Part shown: positions 35,664 through 46,647 of the stretch, piece after piece
Numbering within the stretch: the stretch's first letter is position 1
How the letters are laid out: the number at the start of each line of letters is the position of its first letter
Assembly (NCBI RefSeq): GCF_015665295.1
Contig: NZ_JADFAJ010000007.1
Span: 62,001-126,000 of the forward strand
DNA from: Maricaulis sp.
Lineage (GTDB): Bacteria; Pseudomonadota; Alphaproteobacteria; Caulobacterales; Maricaulaceae
DNA: 64,000 nt
Direction of reading: 5' to 3'
Translations under genes and position numbers: made by a program
The notes under the pieces: generated by a model
Databases searched by the model: none
What the model was told of the DNA's origin: nothing
Seen by the model: the letters and a program-made list of their open reading frames with translations, nothing else

Positions 35664-37067
35664 CTACTCCGCGTAGCAGACAGCCTTGGCCGCCTTCACG
35701 ATGTCATCCACGCCCGGCAAGGAGAGCTTCTCCAGATTGCCGGCATAGGGCAGCGGGACGTCTTCCTGGTGGACGCGGGCGGGCGGGGCGTCGAGATAGT
35801 CGAAGGCCTCGGCGGTGACGACGGCAGCGATCTCCGCGCCGACACCCATGCGGCCCCAGCCCTCTTCGGCGCAGACGATGCGATTGGTCTTCTTCACCGA
35901 CTGCACGATCGTGTCGGTGTCGAGCGGGCGCAGCGAGCGCAGGTCGATCACCTCGGCAGAGATGCCCTCTTCAGCAAGGATTTCAGCGGCCTTGAGGGCA
36001 AAACCGACCATGCGGCTGTGGGCGGTGATCGTGACGTCAGTCCCTTCACGGCGGACCTTGGCCTTGCCGATCGGCAGGACCCAGTCCTCCACGTCCGGCA
36101 CGTCAAAGCTCTCGCCATAAATGAGCTCGTGCTCGAGGAAGACGACCGGGTTCGGGTCACGGATGGCGGCTTTCAGGAGGCCCTTGGCGTCGGCCGCGTC
36201 ATAGGGCGCAACGACCTTGAGGCCGGGCACATTGGCATACCAGGAGGAATAATCGTGGCTGTGCTGCGCACCAACCCGGCTGGCGGCGCCATTGGGGCCG
36301 CGGAAAACGATCGGACAGCCCATCTGGCCACCGGACATGTAGAGCGTCTTGGCGGCCGAGTTTATGATGTGATCGATCGCCTGCATGGCGAAGTTGAAGG
36401 TCATGAATTCCACCACCGGACGCAGCCCGTTGAAGGCGGCGCCGACACCCAGACCGGCAAAGCCGTGCTCGGTGATCGGTGTGTCGACCACGCGCCTGGG
36501 TCCGAACTCGTCCAGCAGGCCGCGCGTGACCTTGTAGGCGCCCTGGTATTCGGCGACTTCCTCACCCATCACGAAGACGGTGTCGTCGCGGCGCATCTCC
36601 TCGGCCATCGCATCGCGCAGGGCGTCACGGACCGTGGTGGAGACCATTTTCGTGCCTTCGGGAATTTCCGGATCGGAGGCCAGGCTCGCTTTGCTCGCCC
36701 CCCCTTCGTCTCCGCCTGCGGCGGAGCCACTTCCCCCGCTCGCGGGGGCAGAAACCGGCGTCTCGTCATTCGAAGCCGGCGTTTCGACCTTCGCGGACGG
36801 CGCCTCGACCGCGCTGGCATCCTCACCGTCCTCGGCCAGGATGGCGATCGGCGAATTGACCTTCACGCCCTCGGTGCCTTCGGCGACCAGGAGTTTGGCG
36901 ACCACGCCCTCCTCGACCGCCTCGACTTCCATCGTCGCCTTGTCGGTCTCGATCTCGGCAATCACGTCACCGCTCTCGACGGTGTCGCCTTCCTTGATAT
37001 TCCACTTGGCGAGCGTGCCCTCTTCCATCGTGGGAGAAAGGGCCGGCATAAGGATTTCAATCGACAT
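35664..37067 (-). CDS. pdhB: pyruvate dehydrogenase E1 component, beta subunit, with N-terminal lipoyl domain
   Basis: 467 residues. An N-terminal lipoyl domain (1-80, Lys43 in [11 protein letters not shown]) is nearly identical to that of PdhC, followed by an Ala/Ser/Gly linker and the E1beta transketolase-like domain ([76 protein letters not shown]-like end). Lipoyl-E1beta fusions are characteristic of alphaproteobacteria. The linker segment [20 protein letters not shown] is encoded by a palindromic repeat (36698-36754). It pairs with PdhA. Confidence 0.96.
   Translation of the reverse strand: MSIEILMPALSPTMEEGTLAKWNIKEGDTVESGDVIAEIETDKATMEVEAVEEGVVAKLLVAEGTEGVKVNSPIAILAEDGEDASAVEAPSAKVETPASNDETPVSAPASGGSGSAAGGDEGGASKASLASDPEIPEGTKMVSTTVRDALRDAMAEEMRRDDTVFVMGEEVAEYQGAYKVTRGLLDEFGPRRVVDTPITEHGFAGLGVGAAFNGLRPVVEFMTFNFAMQAIDHIINSAAKTLYMSGGQMGCPIVFRGPNGAASRVGAQHSHDYSSWYANVPGLKVVAPYDAADAKGLLKAAIRDPNPVVFLEHELIYGESFDVPDVEDWVLPIGKAKVRREGTDVTITAHSRMVGFALKAAEILAEEGISAEVIDLRSLRPLDTDTIVQSVKKTNRIVCAEEGWGRMGVGAEIAAVVTAEAFDYLDAPPARVHQEDVPLPYAGNLEKLSLPGVDDIVKAAKAVCYAE
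36698..36754. repeat. palindromic repeat inside pdhB
   Basis: Plus-strand pattern CCTTCGTCTCC, hairpin, GGAGCCACTTCCCCCGCTCG, CGGGGGCAGAAAC. It differs from the pdhC copy at 34422-34476 by only a few bases and lies at the same place in the protein, after the lipoyl domain. Confidence 0.75.
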
Positions 37068-37108
37068 GGCTCTACCTGTCCTGTGTCAAATCTTGCAGAA
37101 GGCCGAAG

Positions 37109-37519
37109 TCAGCCATTGGCCGCTTCCGGCTTGTAACGCAGCGCGTGCTCGCGCATTTTTCCGGCGAATTCCATCAGCGTGTTCATCGGGCGGATCAGCA
37201 CCTCGATGCGGACCATCCGGCCCTCGTCATTAAGGGTGATCTTGTCGATCCCGACGAGGCCCTTGCCCTCCACCGAGCCGGTGAATTCGAGCATGAGATC
37301 ATTCCCGTCGACCCATTCCTGACGATAGTCGAAGCCTTCCACCACCGTGATCACACCCATCAGGATGTGCAGCAGGTAATGCTTGTCGGCCGACGGTTTC
37401 CACACGACCGGCGAATGCAGCTCACAGCCCTCGGCGATGATCGAGGCCAGACGGTTGGCATCGCGCTCCCGCACGGCCTGATGCCAGTTGTCGAGGAAGT
37501 GGCGAACCTGCGGGGTCAT
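37109..37519 (-). CDS. SnoaL/NTF2-like small protein
   Basis: 136 residues of the cone-shaped NTF2-like fold: RHFLDNWHQAVRERDANRLA, EGCELHSPVVWKPSADKH, LEFTGSVEGKGLVGIDKITL and VRIEVLIRPMNTLMEFAG. Members are enzymes or ligand binders; this one is unassigned. Its ATG shares one base with the pdhA stop (TGATG), so it is translationally coupled to pdhA. Confidence 0.8.
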   Translation of the reverse strand: MTPQVRHFLDNWHQAVRERDANRLASIIAEGCELHSPVVWKPSADKHYLLHILMGVITVVEGFDYRQEWVDGNDLMLEFTGSVEGKGLVGIDKITLNDEGRMVRIEVLIRPMNTLMEFAGKMREHALRYKPEAANG

Positions 37520-38535
37520 CAGACCTCCACCAACACATCTGTATAAAGCTCGCTCGGATCCGGTTCCGGGCTGTCCTTGGCGAACTGGGCGGCCTCGTTG
37601 ACGATGGCCTTGACGTCCTTGTCGAGCGCCTTGAGTTCGTCCTCTGATGCGTGTTTGCCCTCGATGAGGCGCTTCTTGATCAAATCGATCGGGTCGTGAT
37701 GCGAACGGATATCGTCGACTTCCTCGCGGGTGCGGTATTTCGCCGGGTCGGACATGGAGTGGCCGCGATAGCGATAGGTCTTCATCTCGAGAATGTAGGG
37801 ACCATTGCCGCCGCGGGCATGGGCGACGGCCTTTTCGGCGGCACGCTTGACCGCCTCGACGTCCATGCCGTCGACCTGCTCACCGGGAATGCCGAAGGAG
37901 ATGCCGCGCTTGTAGAGCTCGATCTCGGACGAGGCCCGCTTGACCGCGGTGCCCATGGCGTACTGGTTGTTCTCGATCACATAGATGACCGGCAGGTTCC
38001 AGAGCTTGGCCATGTTGAAGCTCTCATAGACCTGGCCCTGATTGGCCGCGCCATCGCCGAAATAGGCGACCGAGAGCTTGCCATTGCCCTTGTACCAGTC
38101 GGCAAAGCCCAGACCGGTGCCGAGCGCCACCTGGGCGCCGACAATGCCGTGGCCGCCATAGAATTGCTTCTCGCGGGAGAACATGTGCATCGAGCCGCCC
38201 TTGCCGCGCGAATAGCCGCCCTCGCGGCCGGTCAGTTCGGCCATGACCCCCTTGGGGTCCATGCCGCAGGCCAGCATGTGGGCGTGGTCGCGATAGCCGG
38301 TGATCACCTGGTCGCCCTCTTCGAGCGCCGCCTGGATCCCGGTCACCACGGCTTCCTGGCCGATATAGAGGTGACAGAAGCCGGCGATCAGGCCCATGCC
38401 GTAGAGCTGGCCGGCCTTTTCCTCGAACCGGCGCATCATCAGCATGTCGCGATAATACTGAAGCAGCTCGTCTTTTCCGGCAGCCTTGACCGCGGACTTG
38501 GCGGCGGTGGTCTTGCTTGTACGCTTGCTAGTCAT
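37519..38535 (-). CDS. pdhA: pyruvate dehydrogenase E1 component, alpha subunit
   Basis: 338 residues. ThDP-binding motif GDGAANQGQVYESFNMAKLW ending at VIYVIENNQYAMGT, the phosphorylation-loop-like YRYRGHSMSDPAKYRTREEV, and HMFSREKQFYGGHGIVGAQV. It decarboxylates pyruvate with PdhB. An Ala/Lys-rich N terminus (TSKRTSKTTAAKSAVKAAGK) precedes the core. First structural pdh gene after ftsB. Confidence 0.97.
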   Translation of the reverse strand: MTSKRTSKTTAAKSAVKAAGKDELLQYYRDMLMMRRFEEKAGQLYGMGLIAGFCHLYIGQEAVVTGIQAALEEGDQVITGYRDHAHMLACGMDPKGVMAELTGREGGYSRGKGGSMHMFSREKQFYGGHGIVGAQVALGTGLGFADWYKGNGKLSVAYFGDGAANQGQVYESFNMAKLWNLPVIYVIENNQYAMGTAVKRASSEIELYKRGISFGIPGEQVDGMDVEAVKRAAEKAVAHARGGNGPYILEMKTYRYRGHSMSDPAKYRTREEVDDIRSHHDPIDLIKKRLIEGKHASEDELKALDKDVKAIVNEAAQFAKDSPEPDPSELYTDVLVEV

Positions 38536-38672
38536 TTATTCGCACGCGAAATAAACTGTTCGCGCTCCCATCTGACGTCTATCGCCGCATAGCAGATGCC
38601 GCACTGCACCCGCAAGCGTTGAAGCGGAAAATCAATCAGGTGGAGGTTTGGCGCAGACGCCGGAAACGCGAC

Positions 38673-39011
38673 CTAGCGGCGGTCTTCCGGTTCGATCTCG
38701 ACGATGAATTCGCGCGGATGGGCGACATTGAGGATGTCGCGGGCCCGTTCCTCGACATAGTCGAGATCAAGGCTGTCGGAGCGCAGACGGGCTGCGGTGA
38801 CTTCAAGGGCCAGGCGTTCGGCCTGGGCCAGGGCGAGCTCGGCTTCGGTCTCGCTGATCTCGTTCTTCACGACAATCCAGTTCAGCACGCCTTGCTCGCC
38901 CGTCAGAGCGTGATAGCCGAAATAGGCAATCGCGACGGTGAGCAATGCTGTCGTGGAAAAGCGCTTGATCGCGTCCAAAAACCGTACACCCTTGTTCGGA
39001 CCGGCGCTCAT
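38673..39011 (-). CDS. ftsB: FtsB/DivIC-type septum formation initiator
   Basis: 112 residues: short cytoplasmic N terminus, one membrane helix (TTALLTVAIAYFGYHALTG), then a coiled coil (KNEISETEAELALAQAERLA) and the typical end DYVEERARDILNVAHPREFI. FtsB is part of the FtsQLB divisome complex. The eno-ftsB-pdhA order is usual in alphaproteobacteria; here an acyltransferase gene separates it from eno. ATG 39011 (MSAGPNKGVRF) is chosen; the longer frame to 39050 is less likely. Confidence 0.85.
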   Translation of the reverse strand: MSAGPNKGVRFLDAIKRFSTTALLTVAIAYFGYHALTGEQGVLNWIVVKNEISETEAELALAQAERLALEVTAARLRSDSLDLDYVEERARDILNVAHPREFIVEIEPEDRR

Positions 39012-39135
39012 ACGCCGTGTTCTTCTGCACGGGTGATTCAACACGATCACACTTTAGGAGTCGTGAATCACGGATTCAGGACTGGGTAAGGGATTGGACT
39101 GAAATGAGACCGCCCCTCTCTCCTGCGCCCCGCTT

Positions 39136-42132
39136 CTAGGGGCTTGGCTGGTCGGCATCACGCTGCACACCCAATGCGTCAAGCAGGATGGCTGCCAATG
39201 CCGGGGATGTGGATTGAGCATAGGTCGCACTCAGATTTCCAGCACTGCGATAAACAACCATATTGCCGATGACCGGCGGACAGGTGTCATCGATACACAG
39301 GAGTTCGTTGAGCGAAATTGCCGTGGCGCTTTGGACCGTTTCAGCGGCTCGTGCCAAGACGTCCGCCTGAGGCAAAACCGAGCGTCGCGGCTCGCTGCAC
39401 GATTCAATTCGCGCGTCGTTTTCAATCAGGCAATCAACCGGATCTCTGCTGAATACCGGCGTGGACGCGAGCGCCAGGACCGGGATTCCCAGATCACCCA
39501 AACGCTCCCAGGTCTGGATAAGCGCGTCTTCAGTACCCGTGAGCTGAGCAGCCGGGCCATTGAACCCGAAAAGTGGCTGTGTCCAGTTCAAGGATGTGAT
39601 CACCAGGTCGGGCGAAAGCGCCTCGATTTCGGCGAGAGTCGCGTCACTCCAGGCGCGACACGTCGGGTCCGCTTGGCCGTCACTGCCCATCATGGGGGCG
39701 TCCAGCAACGGGCAACGAGACCGGGTGCGCACATGCAGGCGAAGCCCGTAGAAAACCGCAATGTCGTGCAGGGCCGGGTACCATTGCGTCGCGAATGTGT
39801 CTCCAGCCAGAACAACGACGTATTCGGCATCTTCCGGACCAATGCTGCAACCCGACACGCCCGTTGCCCCTGATCCGACATGGCAGCCATTGCGCTGAAC
39901 GGCTGGGAGGTCGTAGAAAGCCCGGTCCAGTGGCGGACGCAGGGGCTCCGGCGCAAGCATCGCAAATTCCGGGTCAATGCGCGCCATGGCGCCTGGATAG
40001 ACACCCGGATCAAAACCGGTTGGCAGGGTTGCCATCGCCACAGTCTGCGGAGAGGCAGGCGTTGCGGGGCTTTCCAATCCGATGTCCAGCTGACGGCCTT
40101 CGACAAGCGGGACGATCCGGGCAGACAGTGCGGGGCCGAGCGTCCGGGAGAAGGTGGCGGACAGATGATGGCTGTCCCGAAAGGCCAGAATATTCCCCAA
40201 AACGGGACGGCACATTCCGCTTGGACAGATTGCGTCATTCATATTCACAAGCGTTGCCGTCGGCACCAGCCGGGCAGCTTCCAGCTGTGCGTCAAAGTCC
40301 TGGGTCAAGTCCTCCAATGGCTGTGCACACTGGTCCGGATCATCCGGATGATCCGCAACGCAATCGGGTACATCAAACGGAAAATTGGGAGTCTGAGCAA
40401 TCACCATGACAGGAATTCCCGCCTCGCCAAGCTGTTGCCAGGCCGATGCAAAGCCACGAACCGCGCGCTCGTTATTATCTTGGACCGAGGTGTAGCCAGC
40501 GATCCAAGTATTGGTCATTTTGCCGGTGATCACGAGGTCGGGCTGTAATTCAATCAAGGCGTTCAGCGTGTTGTAATACCAATCACGGCACGCCTCGTAA
40601 GGCTCGTCTGCGCCATTCACCATTTCATCGATGAACTCGCATGACGACTTGGTATAGGTGTGAACCGCATAATCGCGTTGCTCAGCCAGAAACCGCAGCG
40701 CCGGGATCCATTGTGCGGCATGGGAGTCGCCGACAATGGCCAAGACATGCTCCGCGTCCTCGGGGCCATAGCGACACGGTGCTGGTGCCGTGGCCGCTTG
40801 ATCAACATGACAACCAAGCACGTAGGCTTCCGGGTTATCACGGCGCACCGCTTCAAGACGTGGAATGAAGGGCATGTCCGGGACAATCATGTCGGGATCG
40901 GACGCGACCAGCGCCCCGGGATAGTTCCCAAAATCCAATGACAAGCTCGCCGCCTGACCACGCGAATAGATGCTCGGCACGATCAGGCACATCGCGACAG
41001 CCAGTGATCCAGCCACGAAACCGAGACAAATGATGGCACTTCGGCCAGATCCGGTTCCGGCGGGGCGTTCGCGGAATCTGTCTTCGACATGAAATTTCGA
41101 GAGATGAGCCAAAACGATCGAAATCAGGATGATCGAAAGCCCCGTCAGCGGCCCGGGCGTCTCTCCCAAAAGGGCGTTCGCGAATACCACGACAGGCCAG
41201 TGCCAAAGATACAATGAATAGGAGATGTCGCCGATATATCGCATCGGGCGAAGCGCGAGCAAGGCACCCGGATCATAAGCCTTTTCGGAATGCCCCGTAA
41301 TCAACAGCAAAGCAGCGCCAAGCGTTGGCAGGAGTGCAGCATATCCGGGAAAAACAGTGTCGGACGTGAACCAAACACCAGCGACAAGAATGGCGAGCAG
41401 GGCCAACCACCTCAAGACGACCGACAGGCCGGCCGAAAGTTTCACGAACGGCCGATACAGCGCGACCAAACCACCCAGCGCAAGCTCCCAGATGCGCGCT
41501 TGGGTCAGAAAATAGGTTCCGCCATCATCCGTGGAGTACAAGACTGAAAGCGCCAGAGATCCCGCGAATACGGCGCCAAATGCGATGCCCAATACCGGGA
41601 CCACCGAGTGTCTGGTTCGCGCCATCACCCAGGCAATCACCCCGATAATCACCGGCCAGAAAATGTAGAATTGTTCTTCGATCGACAACGACCAATAGTG
41701 CTGAAACGGGCTGGGGTCGTAATCGGCCGCAAGGTAATCAAGTGCTTCAAAATAGAGGAAAAAATTCTCTACATAGAGCGCACTGGCAACAACTTCCCAC
41801 CCCGTATTCTCCCACTGGGTGGATGGCAGAAAGACGAATGCCGCCAATCCCGACACGACCAGTGCCAGACTGGCCGCCGGCAGCAATCGACGGCCGCGGC
41901 GCTCATAGAATTTCAGATAGTCGACGCGCTGGTCCTTTGCAGCGCCTTTGAGCAAAATTCCGGTGATCAGATAACCGGAAATCACAAAAAACACGTCGAC
42001 ACCGACATAGCCGCCGGTCACGCTCGCTGGAAATACATGGAAAACAAGGACGAGGAGAACGGCGATCGCGCGCATTCCCTGGATATCCGGCCGGAACTCG
42101 CTGGCCCACAGCATACGCCCGCTAGCACTCAT
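39136..42132 (-). CDS. membrane O-acyltransferase (OafA/YrhL family) with two C-terminal SGNH domains
   Basis: 998 residues, about 340 longer than usual. Residues 1-380 are an acyltransferase-3 domain: FRPDIQGMRAIAVLLVLVFH (His32), GGYVGVDVFFVISGYLITGI, WSLSIEEQFYIFWPV, about ten membrane helices. A first SGNH domain (about 440-680) has GDSHAAQW and a final RDSHHLS with Asp and His. A second SGNH-like domain (about 750-990) has GDT in place of GDS and RSAGNLS in place of DxxH, so it looks catalytically dead. The protein probably acetylates surface polysaccharide or lipid A-like glycans. It interrupts the usual eno-ftsB linkage and seems slightly less GC-rich, suggesting a later insertion. Confidence 0.88.
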   Translation of the reverse strand: MSASGRMLWASEFRPDIQGMRAIAVLLVLVFHVFPASVTGGYVGVDVFFVISGYLITGILLKGAAKDQRVDYLKFYERRGRRLLPAASLALVVSGLAAFVFLPSTQWENTGWEVVASALYVENFFLYFEALDYLAADYDPSPFQHYWSLSIEEQFYIFWPVIIGVIAWVMARTRHSVVPVLGIAFGAVFAGSLALSVLYSTDDGGTYFLTQARIWELALGGLVALYRPFVKLSAGLSVVLRWLALLAILVAGVWFTSDTVFPGYAALLPTLGAALLLITGHSEKAYDPGALLALRPMRYIGDISYSLYLWHWPVVVFANALLGETPGPLTGLSIILISIVLAHLSKFHVEDRFRERPAGTGSGRSAIICLGFVAGSLAVAMCLIVPSIYSRGQAASLSLDFGNYPGALVASDPDMIVPDMPFIPRLEAVRRDNPEAYVLGCHVDQAATAPAPCRYGPEDAEHVLAIVGDSHAAQWIPALRFLAEQRDYAVHTYTKSSCEFIDEMVNGADEPYEACRDWYYNTLNALIELQPDLVITGKMTNTWIAGYTSVQDNNERAVRGFASAWQQLGEAGIPVMVIAQTPNFPFDVPDCVADHPDDPDQCAQPLEDLTQDFDAQLEAARLVPTATLVNMNDAICPSGMCRPVLGNILAFRDSHHLSATFSRTLGPALSARIVPLVEGRQLDIGLESPATPASPQTVAMATLPTGFDPGVYPGAMARIDPEFAMLAPEPLRPPLDRAFYDLPAVQRNGCHVGSGATGVSGCSIGPEDAEYVVVLAGDTFATQWYPALHDIAVFYGLRLHVRTRSRCPLLDAPMMGSDGQADPTCRAWSDATLAEIEALSPDLVITSLNWTQPLFGFNGPAAQLTGTEDALIQTWERLGDLGIPVLALASTPVFSRDPVDCLIENDARIESCSEPRRSVLPQADVLARAAETVQSATAISLNELLCIDDTCPPVIGNMVVYRSAGNLSATYAQSTSPALAAILLDALGVQRDADQPSP

Positions 42133-42274
42133 TCGTCCTATCCCCCTGAAAGCCTTACCCTAGCGTAGTGACAAGCAGAAGCAAGACGGGCCAATGTCAC
42201 GGTTCGGCCGACATTGCCGCAGCTCCGCGCTGTCTGGAACGACTGCCCTGAATCGCGGCTCGGATGGAAGGCTT

Positions 42275-43666
<1,392 letters not shown>

Positions 43667-43685
43667 TTAATGGGGCTTTGGGCTC

Positions 43686-45356
43686 CTAGAACAGGCCCTC
43701 CACCTCCCCGGCCTTGTTGAGATGGATGTCCAGCGCCGCCGGATGGCGCGGCAGGCCGGGCATGGTCATGATCGAGCCGCAGACCGCAACCACGAAACCG
43801 GCCCCGGCTGACAGGCGCACTTCGCGGACGGGCAGTTCATGCCCCTCCGGTGCCCCGATGAGGGCCGGGTCGGCAGAGAAGGAATACTGCGTCTTGGCCA
43901 TGCAGACCGGCAGATGGCCATAGCCGGCCGCCTGCCAGGCTTCGAGCTGGTTGCGGGCCGCCCGGTCGAAGGTGACCGAACCGGCGCGATAAATGGTGCG
44001 GGCAATCGTCTCGATCTTGTCGACCAGGGCAAGATCATCGCCATAGAGCGGCGCGAAATGGCTGGCCCCGGCCTCCACAAGCGCGCTGACAGCTTCTGCG
44101 AGCGCTTGCGTGCCCTGCCCGCCCTCGGCCCAGTGACGCGCCAGCACCGCCTTGACACCGCGCGCCTCGCAATAGGCCTGGATCGCGGCGACTTCCGCCT
44201 CGCTGTCGGCGGTGAAATGATTGATCGCGACCACGACCGGGACACCGAATTTCGCCAGATTCTCGATATGGCGACCCAGATTGGCGCAGCCTGCCTCGAC
44301 CGCGGCGACATTCTCGGTGCCCAGCTGATCCTTCGCGATCCCGCCATTCATCTTGAGCGCCCGGATGGTTGCGACCAGAACCGCCGCTGACGGTTCCAGC
44401 CCGCCCTTGCGGCACTTGATGTCGAAGAATTTCTCGGCGCCCAGATCGGCCCCGAAACCGGCCTCGGTAACCACATAATCGGCCAGGCGCAGGGCGGTGT
44501 CAGTGGCGATCAGCGTGTTGCAGCCATGGGCGATATTGGCGAAGGGACCGCCATGCACGAAGGTCGGCGTGTGCTCCAGCGTCTGCACGAGATTGGGCTG
44601 GAAGGCATCCTTGAGCAGCACCGTCATCGCGCCGGCAGCGCCGATATCGGCGGCGGTGACACGGGTCCGGTCAGCCCGCTCGCCAATGACGATCCTGCCG
44701 AGACGATCCTCGAGATCGCCCAGATCGCGCGCCAGGCACAGGATGGCCATCACCTCGGAGGCCACCGTGATGTCGAATCCGGCCTCGCGCGGCGTGCCAT
44801 GGGCCGGACCGCCCAGCCCGGTGACCAGATTGCGCAGGGAGCGGTCATTCATGTCCATCACCCGGCGCAGCGCGATGCGGCGGGTGTCGAGCTGTTGCTC
44901 ATTGCCCCAGTGGACATGATTGTCGACCAAAGCGGCGAGCAGGTTGTGGGCCGCGGTGATGGCGTGGAAATCACCGGTGAAATGGAGGTTGATATCCTCC
45001 ATCGGCACGACCTGGGCCATGCCACCACCCGCGGCGCCGCCCTTCATCCCGAAACACGGGCCCAACGAGGGCTCGCGCAGGCAGATGGCGACCTTCTTGC
45101 CGATCCGGGCCAGACCATCCCCGAGACCGACCGTGGTCGTGGTCTTGCCCTCGCCGGCGGGCGTCGGGCTGATGGCGGTCACCAGGACCAGCTTGCCGCG
45201 CGGACGGTCCTGAAGGCTGGCGATGTAGTCGCCCGACAGTTTCGCCTTGGAACGCCCGAAAGGAATGATGGCATCGTCCGGAATGCCCAGCCCGGCCGCA
45301 ATCTCGACCATGGGTTTCAGGCTCGCCGCGCGGGCGATTTCGATATCACTGCGCAT
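43686..45356 (-). CDS. fhs: formate--tetrahydrofolate ligase
   Basis: 556 residues. P-loop [29 protein letters not shown]-type segment ([20 protein letters not shown]), [20 protein letters not shown] and [18 protein letters not shown] at the C terminus. ATP-dependent formation of 10-formyl-THF in one-carbon metabolism. ATG 45356 ([15 protein letters not shown]) has GGGGA upstream; the frame to 45461 lacks family sequence. Confidence 0.96.
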   Translation of the reverse strand: MRSDIEIARAASLKPMVEIAAGLGIPDDAIIPFGRSKAKLSGDYIASLQDRPRGKLVLVTAISPTPAGEGKTTTTVGLGDGLARIGKKVAICLREPSLGPCFGMKGGAAGGGMAQVVPMEDINLHFTGDFHAITAAHNLLAALVDNHVHWGNEQQLDTRRIALRRVMDMNDRSLRNLVTGLGGPAHGTPREAGFDITVASEVMAILCLARDLGDLEDRLGRIVIGERADRTRVTAADIGAAGAMTVLLKDAFQPNLVQTLEHTPTFVHGGPFANIAHGCNTLIATDTALRLADYVVTEAGFGADLGAEKFFDIKCRKGGLEPSAAVLVATIRALKMNGGIAKDQLGTENVAAVEAGCANLGRHIENLAKFGVPVVVAINHFTADSEAEVAAIQAYCEARGVKAVLARHWAEGGQGTQALAEAVSALVEAGASHFAPLYGDDLALVDKIETIARTIYRAGSVTFDRAARNQLEAWQAAGYGHLPVCMAKTQYSFSADPALIGAPEGHELPVREVRLSAGAGFVVAVCGSIMTMPGLPRHPAALDIHLNKAGEVEGLF

Positions 45357-45460
45357 AAGGTCCCCTGTGGTGTGGTTGCAGGCAGTGTGGGCAAGTTGGA
45401 AACGCTTGCAAGCCGTCGAAGATTTCGCCCCGACTTGGCCTTCAAACTGCCCGCGAGACA

Positions 45461-45500
45461 AAGAAAAACGCGCCAGGTGATGACCTGACGCGTTTTCTTT
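45461..45500 (-). terminator. rho-independent terminator of rpmF
   Basis: Minus-strand stem ACGCGTCAGGT / ACCTGGCGCGT (one mismatch) with a 4-nt loop, followed by TTTTCTTTG, 40 nt after the rpmF stop. A U-tract also follows in the plus direction, so it could work both ways. Confidence 0.75.
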
Positions 45501-45541
45501 TCAGACCTGTTGACCAGCGCAGCCGGTCAGCCGGTGACGAC

Positions 45542-45724
45542 TCAGTCGTCTTTCGGCTCGAGGATCTGGCGACCGCGATACATGCCCGACTTCAGGTCGA
45601 CATGGTGCGGACGGCGCAGCTCGCCGCTGTCCTTGTCTTCGATGTAGACCGGGGCTGCCAGCTTGTCGTGGGCCCGGCGCATGCCGCGTTTGCTCGGCGT
45701 CGTTTTTCTTTTAGGGACGGCCAT
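45542..45724 (-). CDS. rpmF: 50S ribosomal protein L32
   Basis: 60 residues: [20 protein letters not shown], then [17 protein letters not shown] complete L32 of alphaproteobacterial type, without the zinc-binding Cys set. Monocistronic by context: own promoter upstream and own terminator downstream. Confidence 0.97.
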   Translation of the reverse strand: MAVPKRKTTPSKRGMRRAHDKLAAPVYIEDKDSGELRRPHHVDLKSGMYRGRQILEPKDD

Positions 45725-45787
45725 TGAGCCTCTCCAGCGCTATGAATCAGTGGTCGGGACAGCTTTCGCTATCCGTTCGAGCCGCGC

Positions 45788-45816
45788 CGTATACAGGCTT
45801 AATCGACCCGTTGCAA
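45788..45816 (-). promoter_or_regulatory. candidate sigma70-type promoter of rpmF
   Basis: Minus-strand TTGCAA (45816-45811) and TATACG (45793-45788) spaced by 17 nt, 63 nt upstream of the rpmF ATG. Read by eye. Confidence 0.55.
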
Positions 45817-45857
45817 GCATGGCGCGCGGCCTGTTGCAGGCTCGGTCGGCGATCGGG

Positions 45858-46511
45858 TCAGCCGCCGCTGGAATGGCCGACCGATCCACCCATCGTGCTG
45901 CGGGCATGACGCACTGGCGGATTGCCGTGAATGCGCACCGAGGCCCCCATGCTGGCAGAGGCGTCTGATGCCTCTGTGGCATGCGCAGAGACCGACGCAC
46001 CGGTCGAGGCGTCGACCTCGACCCGGGCGCAGACCAGCTCGCTGGCGCGCAGGGAGGTGCCTGTGGACGCATCAATCTCCAGATCGCCGCAAACCCCGCT
46101 CAGGCGCACGGACGAGCCGGTGGCCACGTCAACCTCAAGGTCCGGACTGTCGATGCCACTCACCTCGGCACTGATGCCGCGACCGAAGGCCAGCTCGCTG
46201 ATCGCCGGCATCGTCACCTGGACCACCACATCGAGATTGTGGCGGCGCGAGAACAGGCCACTGTGCTGGTCGATCTCCAGACGGTGGCCATCGACCTCGG
46301 TCTCGACCTTGTCGAAATCATCGGCATCGCCGATCAGCTCGACGGAAAAGACCTCGCCCTGCACGACGACCAGTTCGAACCCGCCATTGGCGTCGATCGA
46401 ATCAAAACCGGTGAGATTGCGGCTCTCGCTGTCCTGGGCGAAGCCCGGCGCGGTGAGTGCAAGAGCCGCGAGGGCGGCGCCGGCAAGGGCGGTGAAACGG
46501 TGATGACGCAT
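45858..46511 (-). CDS. DUF2807-type (putative auto-transporter adhesin head GIN domain) exported protein
   Basis: 217 residues. Signal peptide (MRHHRFTALAGAALAALALT...GFA), then the DUF2807 pattern: RNLTGFDSIDANGGFELVVV, KVETEVDGHRLEIDQHSGLF and a series of short beta-helix turns (SGVCGDLEIDASTGTSLRAS, EVDASTGASVSAHATEASDA). The fold resembles the bactofilin-like proteins elsewhere in the window. Function unknown. ATG 46511; the frame to 46685 overlaps the divergent decarboxylase gene. Confidence 0.8.
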   Translation of the reverse strand: MRHHRFTALAGAALAALALTAPGFAQDSESRNLTGFDSIDANGGFELVVVQGEVFSVELIGDADDFDKVETEVDGHRLEIDQHSGLFSRRHNLDVVVQVTMPAISELAFGRGISAEVSGIDSPDLEVDVATGSSVRLSGVCGDLEIDASTGTSLRASELVCARVEVDASTGASVSAHATEASDASASMGASVRIHGNPPVRHARSTMGGSVGHSSGG

Positions 46512-46647
46512 GGCAGTCTCCTTGATCCCGTGGTCGCATGATAGCGGCTTTGCCCCCCAGATGCCCGTGACAATGGGTTTAGATGCACCGGACCTGTAAA
46601 AAGGATTGAGGCTTGCGGTGCTGCGAAGGCCGACAGAGGGGATGATG

